From contig CM056397.1 of assembly GCA_029718625.1 (NCBI GenBank), forward strand, positions 558,001 to 622,000: DNA of 64,000 nucleotides, read 5' to 3'. Shown piece by piece: positions 1 to 12,600 of the stretch. Position 1 is the stretch's first letter. The number at the start of each line of letters is the position of its first letter. Source of the DNA: Synaphobranchus kaupii (lineage: Eukaryota; Chordata; Actinopteri; Anguilliformes; Synaphobranchidae). A model generated the notes under the pieces. It ran no database searches, was not told where the DNA came from, and saw only the letters and a list, made by a program, of their open reading frames with translations. The translations under genes were made by a program, and so were the position numbers.

Positions 1-446
1 TGATTGGCACCCCTGCCTTTATATGGGCCATTCTACAGAAGTCATGCAAATTGAGGGTTGGAGAAAAGTGTAAATTTGTATTTTTTGCAAAATTCTTTTA
101 TAATATATGTGTTATATCTGAGATACATAAATATACTAGATGTACAGTGCAATCACATGTCATTTTTTCAGAATAAGGATGAATTTACTGACTGCTCCTA
201 AATATGTCACAACCGAAACATGGTGTAAACCCTGCTTTTGAAATAAAATGACATACCCAATTGATAAGTTTAATTCACCCCTTAATTCACCCCTTTTGAT
301 GTGCGTTAGTTAATTGAACTGATTGTAGCGTAGTCACTGTGTAGTTGAAGTAAATTGCAGCATTAGCGGTCAGTTGTTAACTTGCTTTGTATTTTTAGAC
401 CAGCTGCTAGTCTTTTGTGTTGCTAATTGAAAATAGATTCACCTGA

Positions 447-2323
447 GTGAATATCTCCGCCATATTTAATGAAACTATTCACCATACTGAACCCATCGCT
501 ACACTGTCGTCCTTCAAGATTCTGGAGGACACAGATGTGCCCCAGCTGGTGACACGCCATCGCGCAACCACCTGTCCACTAGACCCCATACCTTCAGCAG
601 TCCTCCAGTCTATATCCGCTGAGCTCATTCCACATCTGTCCTCTATTATTAACACCTCCCTAATCTGTGGCCATGTTCCTGCTGCCTTTAAAACTGCCCG
701 TGTAACCCCACTCCTTAAAAAACCCAGCTTGGATCCCTCTGATGTCAGGAACTACCGTCCTGTATCTCTCTTGCCCTTCCTGTCCAAAACAATTGAACAT
801 GCTGTCCTTAACCAACTGTCTGTTTTTCTCCACCAGAACAACCTGCTTGACCCGCATCAGTCCGGCTTCAGAAGCGGCCATTCCACTGAAACTGCTCTCC
901 TGGCCGTGACGGAGGCACTCGCCACTGCTAGAGCCTCCTCCCTCTCCTCTGTTCTGATTCTCCTTGACCTGTCTGCGGCATTCGACACGGTCAACCACAA
1001 ACTCCTGATCTCCAAACTCGCTGAGGTGGGCATTTCTGGGACTGCCCTCTCTTGGTTTGTATCGTATCTCACTGATAGATCCTACCAAGTCTCCTGGAAG
1101 GGTTCCGCCTCTGCTCCCCATCCCCTGTCTACAGGAGTCCCGCAGGGATCTGTACTGGGTCCTCTGCTGTTCTCTATGTATACTAAGTCTCTTGGTTCAG
1201 TAATTAATTCACATGGCTTCTCATATCATAGCTATGCTGATGATACTCAACTCTTCCTCTCTTTCCCTCCCTCTACCCCACAGGTTAAGGAGAGGATATC
1301 TGCTTGTCTGACTGACATCTCTGAGTGGATGGCTACCCATCACCTGAAGCTCAACCTTGACAAGACAGAGCTCCTCTTCATGCCGTACAAGACCTCCCCA
1401 CTACATGACCTCTCCATCACCGTTGACGGGACCGTGGTGGCTGCCTCCCACTCTGCAAGGAACCTGGGGGTGGTCCTGGACGACCGGCTTGACTTCAAAG
1501 AGCACATCAGGGCGATGGCATGGTCCTGCAGGTTCCTCCTGTACAACATCAGGAGGATTTGACCGTACCTGACCACCTACTCCACCCAGCTTATTGTCCA
1601 GACCATGGTCACCTCACGCCTGGACTACTGCAACTCCCTACTCGCAAGCCTACCGGCCTGCGCCATTCTGCCTCTTCAACTGATCCAGAATGCAGCTGCC
1701 CGGCTTGTGTTCAACCTCCCGAAATTTTCCCATGTAACCCCCCTGCTGAGGTCACTCCACTGGCTGCCAGTTGCAGCCAGGATCAGGTTCAAAGTTCTGA
1801 CCCTGGCCTACACTGCAGCCAATAGGGCAGGCCCCGCCTACCTGCAGGACTTAATCCAGAACTATGTTCCTGCTCGACCACTCCGCTCTTCTACAGCAGG
1901 GCGACTCGCACTTCCCCCCCTTTTCCACCTTAGCTCCTCAGTGGTGGAATGAACTTCCCATTCCCCTACGTTCTACTCGAACCCTGCCTGCGTTCCGTCG
2001 AGGCCTGAAGACACACCTCTTCAGACTCCACCTTGACTGATATTCTAACCTAGGACCTCGTACTCTAACTTAGTACTAGTTCCCTGTGTTTTCTTGTCTG
2101 TTTGTTATAGTTTATAATAGTATTTAGAATAGAAGTGTAGTATAGCTGATTTACCCACAGCTTACTGTGAACTACAGTCAACTTTCATTACTAGGGATAG
2201 CTGCTACATTATGGGAAGGATGTGCTTTGTCTTGTCTGTTCTGTAGTGATCTTGATGATGTCTCTGTATGCACTTACTGTACGTCGCTTTGGATAAAAGC
2301 GTCTGCTAAATTAATGTAATGTA
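447..2323 (+). mobile_element. L2-type (Maui-like) non-LTR retrotransposon, 5' truncated
   Basis: The 3' part of a LINE ORF2. The reverse transcriptase motifs run in order: RPVSLLPFLSKTIE, LLDLSAAFDTVNH (motif A), STGVPQGSVLGPLLF (motif B), and YADDTQLFL (catalytic motif C). After a TGA at 1560-1562 the same frame resumes with SRLDYCNSLL and LHWLPVAARI. A shift in the C run near 1914-1920 moves the frame, which then runs through WWNELP and FRRGLKTHLFRLHLD to a stop at ~2040. The 3' end is the L2-type tail GCTTTGGATAAAAGCGTCTG followed by TAATG repeats. With only two lesions this is a fairly young copy. No endonuclease domain is present. Confidence 0.85.
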
Positions 2324-2574
2324 AAATGACATTTTTGATTTTTAAATCAAATAAAACATTGGATTAATTAAATTTAGTGAGAACTCGGTACAAATGTTCT
2401 CTATAAAATGGACAGATTTGATCACACAAATTTGATAGATTCTTATTTATGAGATTATATATACCCTCACCAGCACAATATCTTGGATATTTGATTATTC
2501 ATATTATTCAAAATTTTAACCAAACAGCAGGTGTTTCGGTTGTGACCACATTGTTGCGGTTGTGACATCTCTTA

Positions 2575-3440
2575 CTGAAACCTGAATTCCAAAGTTGGGA
2601 CAATACGTAAAATGCAAATAAAAGCAGAAAGCAGTGATTTGTAAATTCTCCTGTCTACATATTTAAACGAAAACGATATTTAAAAGATACTTAATGTTTT
2701 ACCTTAGCAACTTCATTGATTTTTGTAAATATACGCTAATTCCGAATTTGATGCCTGCAACACATTCCAAAAAAGTTGGGACAGGGGTATAAAAAACACT
2801 GGGAAGGTTGTGGAATGTTCAAAAAAAACCTGTTTGGAACATTCCACAGGTAAATAGGTGAATAGGTGACAGGTCATGCTATCATGACTGGGTATAAAAG
2901 GAGCATCCACAAAGGCTCTGGCATTTACGAGCAAGGATGGGTTCGCCACTTTGTGAAAAACTGCATGAGCGAATAGTCCAACAGTTTAAGAACAACGTTT
3001 CTCAACACACGATTGCAAGGAATTTAGGGATTTCACCATCTACAGTCCATAATATTAGTAAAAGATTCAGAGAATCTGGAGAAAACGGGCAACCAAACCA
3101 ATATTGAATGCCCGTGACCTTCGATCCTTCAGACAGCACTACATTAAAAACGGTATGCTTCTGTAATGAATATAACCACATGGGCTTGGGAATACTTCAG
3201 AAAACCATTGTCAGTAAACACAATTTGTCGCTGCATCTACAAATGCAAGTTAAGACCCTAAGCGTAAGCCATATATCACAACATCCAGAAAAGCCGCCGA
3301 CTTTATGGGCTCATCTGAGATGGACTGACGCAAAGTGGAAACGTGTGCTGTGGTCTGACGAGTGAAACACCTTTCAAATTGTTTTTGGAAATAATGGACG
3401 TCGTGTTCTCCCGGCCAAAGAGGAAAAGGACCAAGGACTG
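2575..3440 (+). mobile_element. Decayed Tc1/mariner-superfamily transposon
   Basis: It starts with the fish repeat sequence AATTCCAAAGTTGGGACA. Coding traces begin at the ATG near 2937 (MGSPLCEKLHERIVQQFKN) with a helix-turn-helix-like stretch (QHTIARNLGISPSTVHNI). They end near LWSDE, the first catalytic-Asp block of IS630/Tc1 transposases, and a little VFGNNGRRV. Frameshifts and stops break it and the right end is missing. Confidence 0.65.
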
Positions 3441-3599
3441 TTGGTTGGTCAGTTATTGAACTCTGACAATCAGTTTCTAAGCATTGAGTTGTATAGCAGA
3501 TTCAACTGTCAGATTTCAGTTAAAGAATACTTAACAGTTTTGGGCTCAATCTCTAGGAAAACTCTACCTTTACATTGAGGTCAAAGCACATGCTATAGT

Positions 3600-3919
3600 A
3601 TAGACCATGGCTATGTCTCAAAGCACTTGTTTTTGGATAACACTGATATAATTAATGACAAGTGTAGCAACCAGATGGTTAGATCTTTATTTAACACTCC
3701 CACTTTTACTCCTCCATCCAGATATGGGTGGACTTCAATGTTTCCTTCATTAGTATGGGAAGATATGTGGTGTGTTTTCAGTTCAAAGAAGTAGCTTTCA
3801 AGATTATGCACAAAATATATCCAGTAAAGGATACACTACAGAGATTCCAATTGGACATAGATTATAGCTGTTCATTCTGTAATATTGACAGGGAAACTAT
3901 TGAAACGATCTTCTTTTTG
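3600..3919 (+). mobile_element. L1/Tx1-type LINE ORF2 3' fragment
   Basis: The translation around 3785-3920 reads FKIMHKIYPVKDTLQRF, then CSFCNIDRETIETIFF. This is the C-terminal cysteine motif typical of fish L1-clade ORF2 proteins (usually ...CxxC...ETxxHLF). It is short and stops about 30 bp before the TBC1D2B exon 3 donor. Confidence 0.6.
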
Positions 3920-3946
3920 GTCGGTGGGGTATTTGGACAGTCTTAC

Positions 3947-4103
3947 CTCAGCTCCGTGCCCCACTGTCGGAAGGAGCGGTTGATGTTGGCGGTGGGGCTT
4001 CGGGCAGTGTGCACCCCCACCTGGCCTTCTGCACTGGTCTCCACGGCGAAGTCGCTGCGGACTTTCTCCATTGTCTCACTGTGCTTCTCTTGGGCAAAGG
4101 TCT
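3947..4103 (-). CDS. tbc1d2b: TBC1D2B coding exon 3
   Basis: 157 nt between a pyrimidine-rich acceptor (GTTTCTGTCCCAG) and the donor GTAAGA. The peptide runs from ETFAQEKHSETMEKV to RQWGTELR. The AVET and QWG(N/T)EL blocks match the TBC1D2B region after the PH domain. It enters in phase 1 and leaves in phase 2, matching exon 2. A decayed L1-type LINE tail ends about 30 bp beyond it. Confidence 0.85.
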
Positions 4104-7100
4104 CTGGGACAGAAACACACGGCAAAGATGTGTTCACAGCAGCGATATACCATGCCTATGATTCTACATCCTGTCATTTGCACACGTGTGAGCAAATGCG
4201 TGTGCTATATTTTCTCGGCATGCTCATATTTTTCGTGCAACATGCTTGTGTTAATATAGGCCAGGAACTCTATGCTATGACTATGCTATGACTATGCTAT
4301 GGATTTTACAGAGTGTTTGTACAGTGTGTCCTTCTATGAGCTGGGTGTTATGCACCAGTCCACCAGCTTGAGTTAATATTTACCCTCCACTACTTCCCCT
4401 GATTGGCTGAGTTTACCTGTTTGCTTTCATCCTTGAAGTCTTCTCAACAATTTAACCAATGCACACCAAAGCCTCACATACCCTTATCACACAACTACTT
4501 ATTATAACGTTTCTGTGGTTTGCTTTTTCACCATTTTGTTTTATTGTAAGTTTCTTTTATTATTCTACAAATACATTTCTAATATAATAACTTTAGGAAC
4601 ATTGACTTGCTTAACTCTGGCATAATTAAAAGCCCTTGATAGGCAAGACTGTCCTAGAGGAGACTCTCACAGTTCAGTCTGTGTGGACATAATGTCGGGA
4701 TCAACACTACAAACACATTCACCACTGTACACTCCACCTTATGAAATCTTACTCAGTTCCACTGCAACATCAGGGTGTAAATTGTGATGATAGCTTCTGA
4801 TTTATATGCCAGGAAATGCTCAATTCCTTTAGCTACTGGCTCAATATAATACATATATTTGTACAATCAACTATAAAACATGTACGAGAAACACGGTCTG
4901 AGACGGTGGGGATCTATGTTTATAGACTTTGTTTTATATACGTTAACATACTTCACAATAAAAAAACATGACAAATTTAAATCAAATAAAGTATTTTCAA
5001 AAAAAGTATAAAACCAATACTAATAGAGCAGTTAGCCCAGAAATTATGGATAATATAAAGCATGCTAATGTTTATGATCCAAGTAGGCAATGCTTAAATC
5101 ATGTCCTGCTGTAAATAATACACCTGCTTCATGGAGACATGATATCATCTCCAGAGCCCACTGGACACGCATCCACTGCCATATGACCATGTTCATAATT
5201 GCAATTGAATAATATATATTTTTTAAAACATGCTCAACCTTTAAAGGTGCATTATGCATGATTTTTAGCCTAGCTGTGTCATGGGTTTCGTCGCCTTTTT
5301 CCCATGCTGTCGTTTTCCTCGGGCGCTGTTCTTTTAGTGGAGTTTTGCTCCGCCTCTTCTCTTTCGCGGAGTTCTCTCATCAGCGTCCACACGTGTACGT
5401 GGTTGCCTGAGAGCTACATAAGCCCCTGTTTCCTACTTCCGGGGCTTCGATATTATTTGCGTTATTTTACTTTATTTCGCACTGTTGGGTGTGTGTTTTA
5501 TTTGTACCATTTATGCTACTCGCCTATTCTAACGTCTCATTACTGAGGCAGGGCGTTTACTATTGCTGGCTCTTTAGTTACTTAGCTTGTAGAAGTATGG
5601 GACCGCAGATCTCTGCTCTATTCGCCTGTAAAATGTTTCTCTCTCCTGGGAGATCGGGCGTTTACGTTTTTACTTAGTTACTTAGCTCGTAGAAGTATAG
5701 GGCAGCAGTTCTTTGTTCCATTCGCCTTGTTTGGTTTTCTTACTGGGAAACCAGGCGTTTGAGCTTCTACTCATTTGCGTGCTACAGTGAGCCGGTTAGT
5801 AGCTTCGGTATGTTTGTTCCCTGTTTTGTCTCCTTCTCGTGGACTACGTTTCCCCTTTGTTGTGAGTCAGGGTTTTTTATTATACTGAGAGGCAGGGCAT
5901 GTTATTTTCTACTAAGCTTACGTTAGTCATTTTGCTAGTAAAGGTATGGGACGGCGGTTTACCGGCGGCTCGCCTGTAAAATGTTTTGCTCTCCTGGGAG
6001 ATCGGGCGTTTACCCCCCTTTATGTTTTCTGCGTGTGACTACGAGCTTATGGAAGTAGCCATGGAACGTTAGCTCTCTGTTCCATTCGCCTCCTCGATAC
6101 ATTCCCCTTTACTGAGAAGCTAGGGCGTGTATTTTCTACTAAGCTTGCGTTAGTTATTTTGCTAGTAAAGGTATGGGACGGCGGTTTACCGGCGGCTCGC
6201 CTGTAAAATGTTTCTCTCTCCTGGGAGATCGGGCGTTTACCCCCCTTTATGTTTTCTGCGTGTGACTACGAGCTTATGGAAGTATCCATGGAACGTTGGA
6301 TCTCTGTTCCTGTCGCCTCATTACATTCCTCTTTACTGAGAGGCAGGGCGTTTATTTTCTACTAATCTCGCGTTAGTCATTTAGCCGGTAAATGTCCGGT
6401 GCAGCTGTCCTGTTCGTCCTTCGGTACCTGTCTCTGTATATGCAGCTTCGGCGATTTTGTTCGGAACTGTAGTTCTGTTCGTCCTTCGGTACATGTCTTC
6501 CTATAGGGAGACTGGGCGAAGTTGTGGACATGTTTGTGTGTGACTGCGAGTCTGAGGGTAGCCTTGGAACGTTAGATCTCTGTTCCTTTTGCCCCCTCGT
6601 TACCATTTCACATTAGTATCTAGTTTCTTCACTGTTTTGTATACGTTTTGAGTATTCAGTGTTTTTTTTTTTTAGCTCGTTGTTTTCCGAGCTCGAGATG
6701 TGTTGGTCTTTTGTGACATTCGCCCGGTTATACGAGTTGTTTTTGGTTACACCCTTTTTTTCCTAGTTCCCGTATTTCCCTCCAGTGAGAGTAGGAACTA
6801 GGTTATTTGCGTTAATCTTTATATTTCCTTATATACGGGGTCTCTCTGTCTTAGTGGCTTTTAATTAAGCTTTAAGAATCCCCTTGCTGCGTTTGGTCCC
6901 TCCAACCGCACACGTCACACCCCCACTACAAGCTGTGGTCCTGTGTTTACAATCAAAGAAGTCTCCTCCTCCGTCCTAAACTCCGCCCACTCACCTCCAT
7001 TGAGGTAAGAAACACGCTTGAACGCAGCAAGTAAAATGTCAAGCAAAGATACAAATGGAAATAACATTTTTAGCAACTTGCATTGTTCTATGTGGTAACA

Positions 7101-9575
7101 GCAATTACGCAGTGTTATAATGATGAAATAAAGGCCATCCCCCCACGCTTCAGTCAAAGCTTATAAAACGGAGAAGTTGGTCTCAGTTTGGGACAGTTCA
7201 TATAAAGAAAAATGTACTCCAGCTCATCAAACAGACTGCCCAGAGTAAACACTGGAGCACTCGTAATAGAATGAAGCACGTTTATTAAATACGACATTTT
7301 AACTTTCGCTTCTTCAGAGTCAACAGGTCATATAACGATATTTACACTATAAGTGCACCTCGTAGGAACATCGTTACTGTAACGGTAGTTGTGGTGTTTT
7401 TCCTTGTTCAGAATTTAGAATTTAGAATTTAACATTATTCTGAACATTAAACAGGGATGTAAAGTGTGTGGAATAAGTAACATTAGCAGACCAAATCTAG
7501 TCTATCATAGCTAGCTAATACCCTTGTAAAGTAAATTGCTTTTTCATGAAGATATTTGTATACAAATATTATTTCTTTCCTCAAATATAACATAATATTA
7601 CATTTTTATATTCATTTGATTCAAAAGGTACCCGACTTATAGCTAGAGGTAACGTTACTTACAGGTCCAACAGAAAACACTCCAACTCTGCTTCACTTTT
7701 CATCGCTTTACTAAACTTCAGCTGTTCTCATCGAGGATAAGCAAATCCTAGGTTGACTCTGCTTTGTGAACACGCCCGGCTTGTTGTTTGGCTTTGCTGT
7801 ACCTCCAGTTCTTCACCTCCGCCATTGCAGTAGCCTAGCTAGCTAGCAACAAACACTCCACTGAAAGTAGCCGAATCCCAGCCCACCGGCTCTGTAGCCA
7901 CACCACCCCTCCCCACACAGAAAAGAGTGCCACGCCCAGAAACGTCCCAAACACGTCTAAGAATAATAAATACGGGCGGAGGAGCAAGGTTTCAGCAATG
8001 TTTTTTTCAATTATATTCAATTATCTTAAATATGCATTTGCATTATATAATGCATTATATACAGACGTGGTCAAATTTGTTGGTACCCCTGGTAAAGATG
8101 AGTAAAAAGGGTTATAAAATATTCACCGTTTGGTGAATTAGCTTAATCTCATACTGAAAAAATGAGAAAAATCCAACCTTTAATTGATGTTCATCTATTA
8201 TGAGAAAAAAAAAATCCCTCATCAAGAAATAATTATTTTTAACAAAACCACGTTGGCCACAATTATTGGTACCCCTGCATTTATATATAATACAGTAATA
8301 ATTTTTAATATTGGGTCGCATATCTTTGCATGCCATGACTTCCTGATGTCTGTGACCCAACAACATCAAAAGACTCTTGATATCTTATTTTCTGGTATTT
8401 TGTATAATGACCGCCGTTTCACACTTGATTATATCCTTCCGCACTCTGCATAGCCAAGTAGTCCGGTCCTGCTCATGGTCTCATGATCTCTCAGTTTAGA
8501 GGTGACACCTGGTGCCTTTACTAACGTCAGCTACATAACTTTCGATATTAACACAAATCATAAATGGGAGATTTTTCTATTAGTTTATTTTAGGAAAAAA
8601 CAAAAACTTTGATACCTGGGGCGTATACTACAAAGTAGGATTAATGATAGTAAGCTGGATAACTGCACTGAGTAAAACCGGGAACAGCTCTTTTTACTTC
8701 CATGTCCATGTTCTGGATTTGGGAGGGTTCCAGGCTTTAGTAGCCTACAGCAAAGATTTTAGATACCTCTCTGGACAGAAATTTCTGTGACACCTAAAAT
8801 GAAAATCAGACGTAGCTAGACAACTAGCTAACATTACATCAACAGCAGCGCACAAACATTGGATAGTAGGCTAACATTAGAGCTGCAAGGGAAGTGAGTT
8901 TGGTAGCCAGTGCGTTAAGTACAACATTTTGGGCGGCAGTATAGTATAATGGTTAAGGAACTGGACTTGTTACCGAAAGGTTGCAGGTTTGATTCTCAGG
9001 TAGGACACTGCAGTTGTACCCTTGAGCAAGTACTACCTACATATCCACCCTTCTAGATTCCGGCTTTTGATTTGTCTTATGTGGGGCTAGCTGGGCTATG
9101 TGGTGTTGTTCAATATGCATGTAGACTAACGTTAACTATGATAGAATAGCTGGACAGCTAACGTTAGCATTCTTCATTGTTTATTCAGCTTGGAGAACCC
9201 TTTTCCGGTGAAGTCAACCATTTCTTCACTCGCAACCGGCTGCACATTTTATTTGTGAGCAAAAGAGGGGTGTGCTACTGGGGGCATTGTTGGAGGTGGT
9301 CACCCCAGTATCTGACGTCACAGGCAGACGTAAACAAAACACAATTTACAGACCATAAAATATATTTAAAATTACAAATTCCTAGTCAATATAATTTTTT
9401 GAGGAAAAGCAATACCTTTGCTCTGCATCTTCCTGCAAGTAAGTGGATTCTTATTTGTCTGCATGAAAAGGTTACTTATAGCACATTTAACCCAATCACA
9501 AACACTCAGAGGAACCTCGTGCCTATACTGAAAAAATACTTTTGTGGGATGTCTGCTGAGCGGTTCTAAAAGCAG

Positions 9576-9608
<33 letters not shown>

Positions 9609-12600
9609 CAATGTGCATAATGTGGTAGGAGATACAGTTGTACCTGTGCCGCGTGCCACGAGGCCGCTGTTCGGGTGGGGCAGTGTGGGAGAGCTAAAGC
9701 TATCCCAGCTGCCAGAGCCACGTGCAGTACAGAACTCCCAGCGCATCTGCTGCAGCTGCTGCAACCAGTACCCGCATCACCTGCGCATTCTGGGCCTATG
9801 GGGACAGAGAAAGAGAAACATCATTGCGCTGGAGGCAAGGAAGTCCACTGAACCAAAGATGGTGGAGGAAATCATAAAATACAAATTACAATGCAAGTCA
9901 ATGGAGATTGGTGTCAGCAAATTGCAGTCAGACTGTTAGGGAATTTACTGGACATGCGTTGAGACTGACCACTCTTAATGCCTGAATATTTGCCTACCTT
10001 ATTAATTTACATGAAGAAAACACAATGCAGAATTTATATTGTCATATAAAATTATACAAAAAATGTACTTATTGCCATGTTTTCATTTTCATCAGAACAT
10101 TTTCTTGACCGCCTAGGCATTATTAATAGGCAGTTATTCCTAAATATATTACTCACGTAGTTTGTGAGTAAAATAGCTCACTTGTGACAATGTTGGAAAA
10201 AAAATCCTTTGATTCCATTCACACCAGAATACTACTTCCTCTGTATAGCGGGGCTCTGTATACTCTTGTAGTTCTCAAATATATAAAATGCTGGGGCTCT
10301 CCATCCACTCAACCTCTTCCATTCAAACCAGAATACTACTTCCTCTGTATAGCGGGGCTCTGTATACTCTTGTAGTTCTCAAATATATAAAATGCTGGGG
10401 CTCTCCATCCACTCAACCTCTCTGACTGAGCAAATTAAACAGCTATCAAAATTCCCTTGGGTGGCCTTTTAACATGATTGACCAATTCATCCCTTTATCT
10501 TTGATCCCTTTATGTGACTGGGTTTTCATCACTCCCTCTAAAGCAGGAGTCTCCATCCCCACCAGTCCAACTTCATGGCTGGCCACTCCACAGAAACTGC
10601 ATTCCTCTCTGCCAGTCAGGCCATCTACTCTGCACGAGCAGCCTCCCTTTCAGGGTTTATCCATGTGATTGGCTAAGTCGTCCCTGTCTCTAAGGGTTTC
10701 TCATCCAGTAAGTTTGCTCATTAACCCTTCCATCTTCAACTCAGCTGACATGTAGTCAGCATTCTAGTGAAAAATGCCTGAGATGGGTGTTATTCTCTGG
10801 TGGCGATTAGGCAAGTCCCCCCTCTCCTTTCACAGTAAAGCATCCATCTAAAGTCCTATATAAATGCAATAAGTTATATTATACTTAAGCACTCTTTCTG
10901 TAGTCAGGTATGTCATTTAATTTTGAATAAACTTCCTGCACAGCCAGAAATAAACCTGCCTTCTGTCACATGATCCTCTTGCGGGGCTGGGTCTGTCCAA
11001 TACAAAGAAGACAATACACAAGTAGAGTACATCTCAGGAGAGGCAGGGTATTACTTTTGTTTGATGCAACCTACACAGAAAACACATTTGAAACTCTTTC
11101 TCTTCTTTCTACCATTTCACAATTCTTAGCTCAGTATTCTCAGCTTCCTTTCAGCCAGAGAGCTCTGTGTGTTCCGTTTCTCCATGTGGAACACAATTTC
11201 CTGCTCATATAACCATAAAGGTACCTAGACATAAATGTTCTCCTACTGAGCCAATAATGCCTTATTATTCTTCCAAAACAACAAAGCACGTTCCTTGTCA
11301 ACTATCCATCTGACTTTTATTTTAGCCGAGACGTCACAAAGAGAGAGAGAGTATATCATCTTTCAGGAAGCCTTAACCAACAAGGAAGACGCACACAATA
11401 AGGACCATTCTCAAAGGCACTGTGGCCTAACAGGGATTCAAACTCAACATGTAGTGACCATGGCATGATGACGTTCAAGTGACATTCAGTGCCAGGCACT
11501 TGTTGGTGATGAAGGTCCCAATCCCTGTACTGGTCAGGTACACTGCCATGTTTACTGCCTACACAACATTTCCTACTAAAAGCAACATTCACCAACCATA
11601 TTGAAAATTCCAACCTGACCAAATTTTTCTTCTTTTGAAATGAAGCAGTGGTAGTCAGTGCACATACAGGAATAATTAATATTTATTGAAAACCATTTTT
11701 ATGCTGTTAAAAGAAGACTGAAGCGCGAGTTGTTTTCTTTCAGAATCCCTAACAATACCTGCAACCTGGGGCCACATGTATAAAACTCTGAGTAAAAGAA
11801 TGTTCAGGGTGAAAGTCTGAAATTTGCTTAAAACAAGTTTAGCATTTTCTACCTCTGCCTTTCTGTCCCGGTGTCGCCATATCACACGGACTCCAAACAC
11901 TGCATATGTATGGTGTCCATCATGTGCAGAGGTACGCAGATTCTCACAGCACATGTTATATTATACATCTGAATTTCTGCGTGGAAACCAAGGGGCCAAG
12001 ACTGGGCTTTCGTTTTGAAGCTGACTTCCTGGTTGGGCTGGGAGCGGCAATTGTGCCGTTGCTCACTAGCACCACTGCGATTGGCTCCAGTATAGGTCTT
12101 TCACCATGTAAGTCAATGGCAGCAATGTGGTCAAAATACTCAGTCAATAAATTTTTCCCACAAAAAAATGTAATTGCAATAGGTGCAATAATGCCTCTGC
12201 ATGTGCTGATTTTTTAAAAATATTGTGTCGTTTGAACAGGGTATTAACATTTGTTCAGACCAATCAGAGGGACAGGTTGAGTCATCTTCGGCTCCACGGA
12301 GCAGACGCAGTTTGAACAAACTGGTGGCGAAAAATGCATCCGGAGCTTCAATTCGGTTTTTACAAGGCCATGGGAAGGCAATGGGTGACGTCACAGTGAC
12401 TTAGTCCATATTTTTATACAGTCTATGGTGGAAACTCGCTTATGCGGCTTTCTGAGGGCATTTTTCTGCTCAGGAGTCAGCACTGTTTATACATGCGGCC
12501 CCCTGGGGTAACAAAGGAACTGATATTATTCACACTCATAAATGACAAGGAAACATAGACTTTGAAGAACGATGGTTGAAACCACCTGGAGCTGGAGTCT

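Larger units (their letters stand above)
1..3946 (-). other. TBC1D2B intron 3 (partial, runs off the left edge)
   Basis: No further TBC1D2B exon is visible between the exon 3 donor and the window start. The stretch is filled by an L2-type LINE (447-2323), a Tc1/mariner relic (about 2575-3440) and an L1-type LINE 3' fragment (about 3600-3919). Bases 1-446 are AT-rich with no recognised feature. The remnants GTCACAACCGAAAC (near 207) and GTTTCGGTTGTGAC (near 2531) face each other across the LINE. Confidence 0.6.
4104..9643 (-). other. TBC1D2B intron 2
   Basis: 5.5-kb intron. Besides the entries listed separately (tandem block 5270-6640, Tc1 fragment 8060-8452, SINE head 8933-9022, TG run) it is AT-rich with no coding signal. 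4265-4303 has a few CTATGCTATGA units. 7410-7440 is a short hairpin (GTTCAGAATTTAG...ATTCTGAAC). 6640-6925 is T-rich and ends near CACACGTCACACCCCC. 6925-8040 and 9025-9575 hold nothing I recognise. Confidence 0.5.

Noticed and set aside
4265..4303. Possible satellite of CTATGCTATGA
   Set aside because: Only three to four units; noted within the intron but not called as a feature.
5270..6925. A third solo LTR (TGTGTCATGG ... CACGTCACA)
   Set aside because: The ends resemble TG...CA, but the flanking bases (CTAGC and CCCCC) do not match, so no target duplication supports it.
7927..8453. Two short open frames (69 and 89 codons)
   Set aside because: They lie in the Tc1 fragment and its module; no protein similarity.
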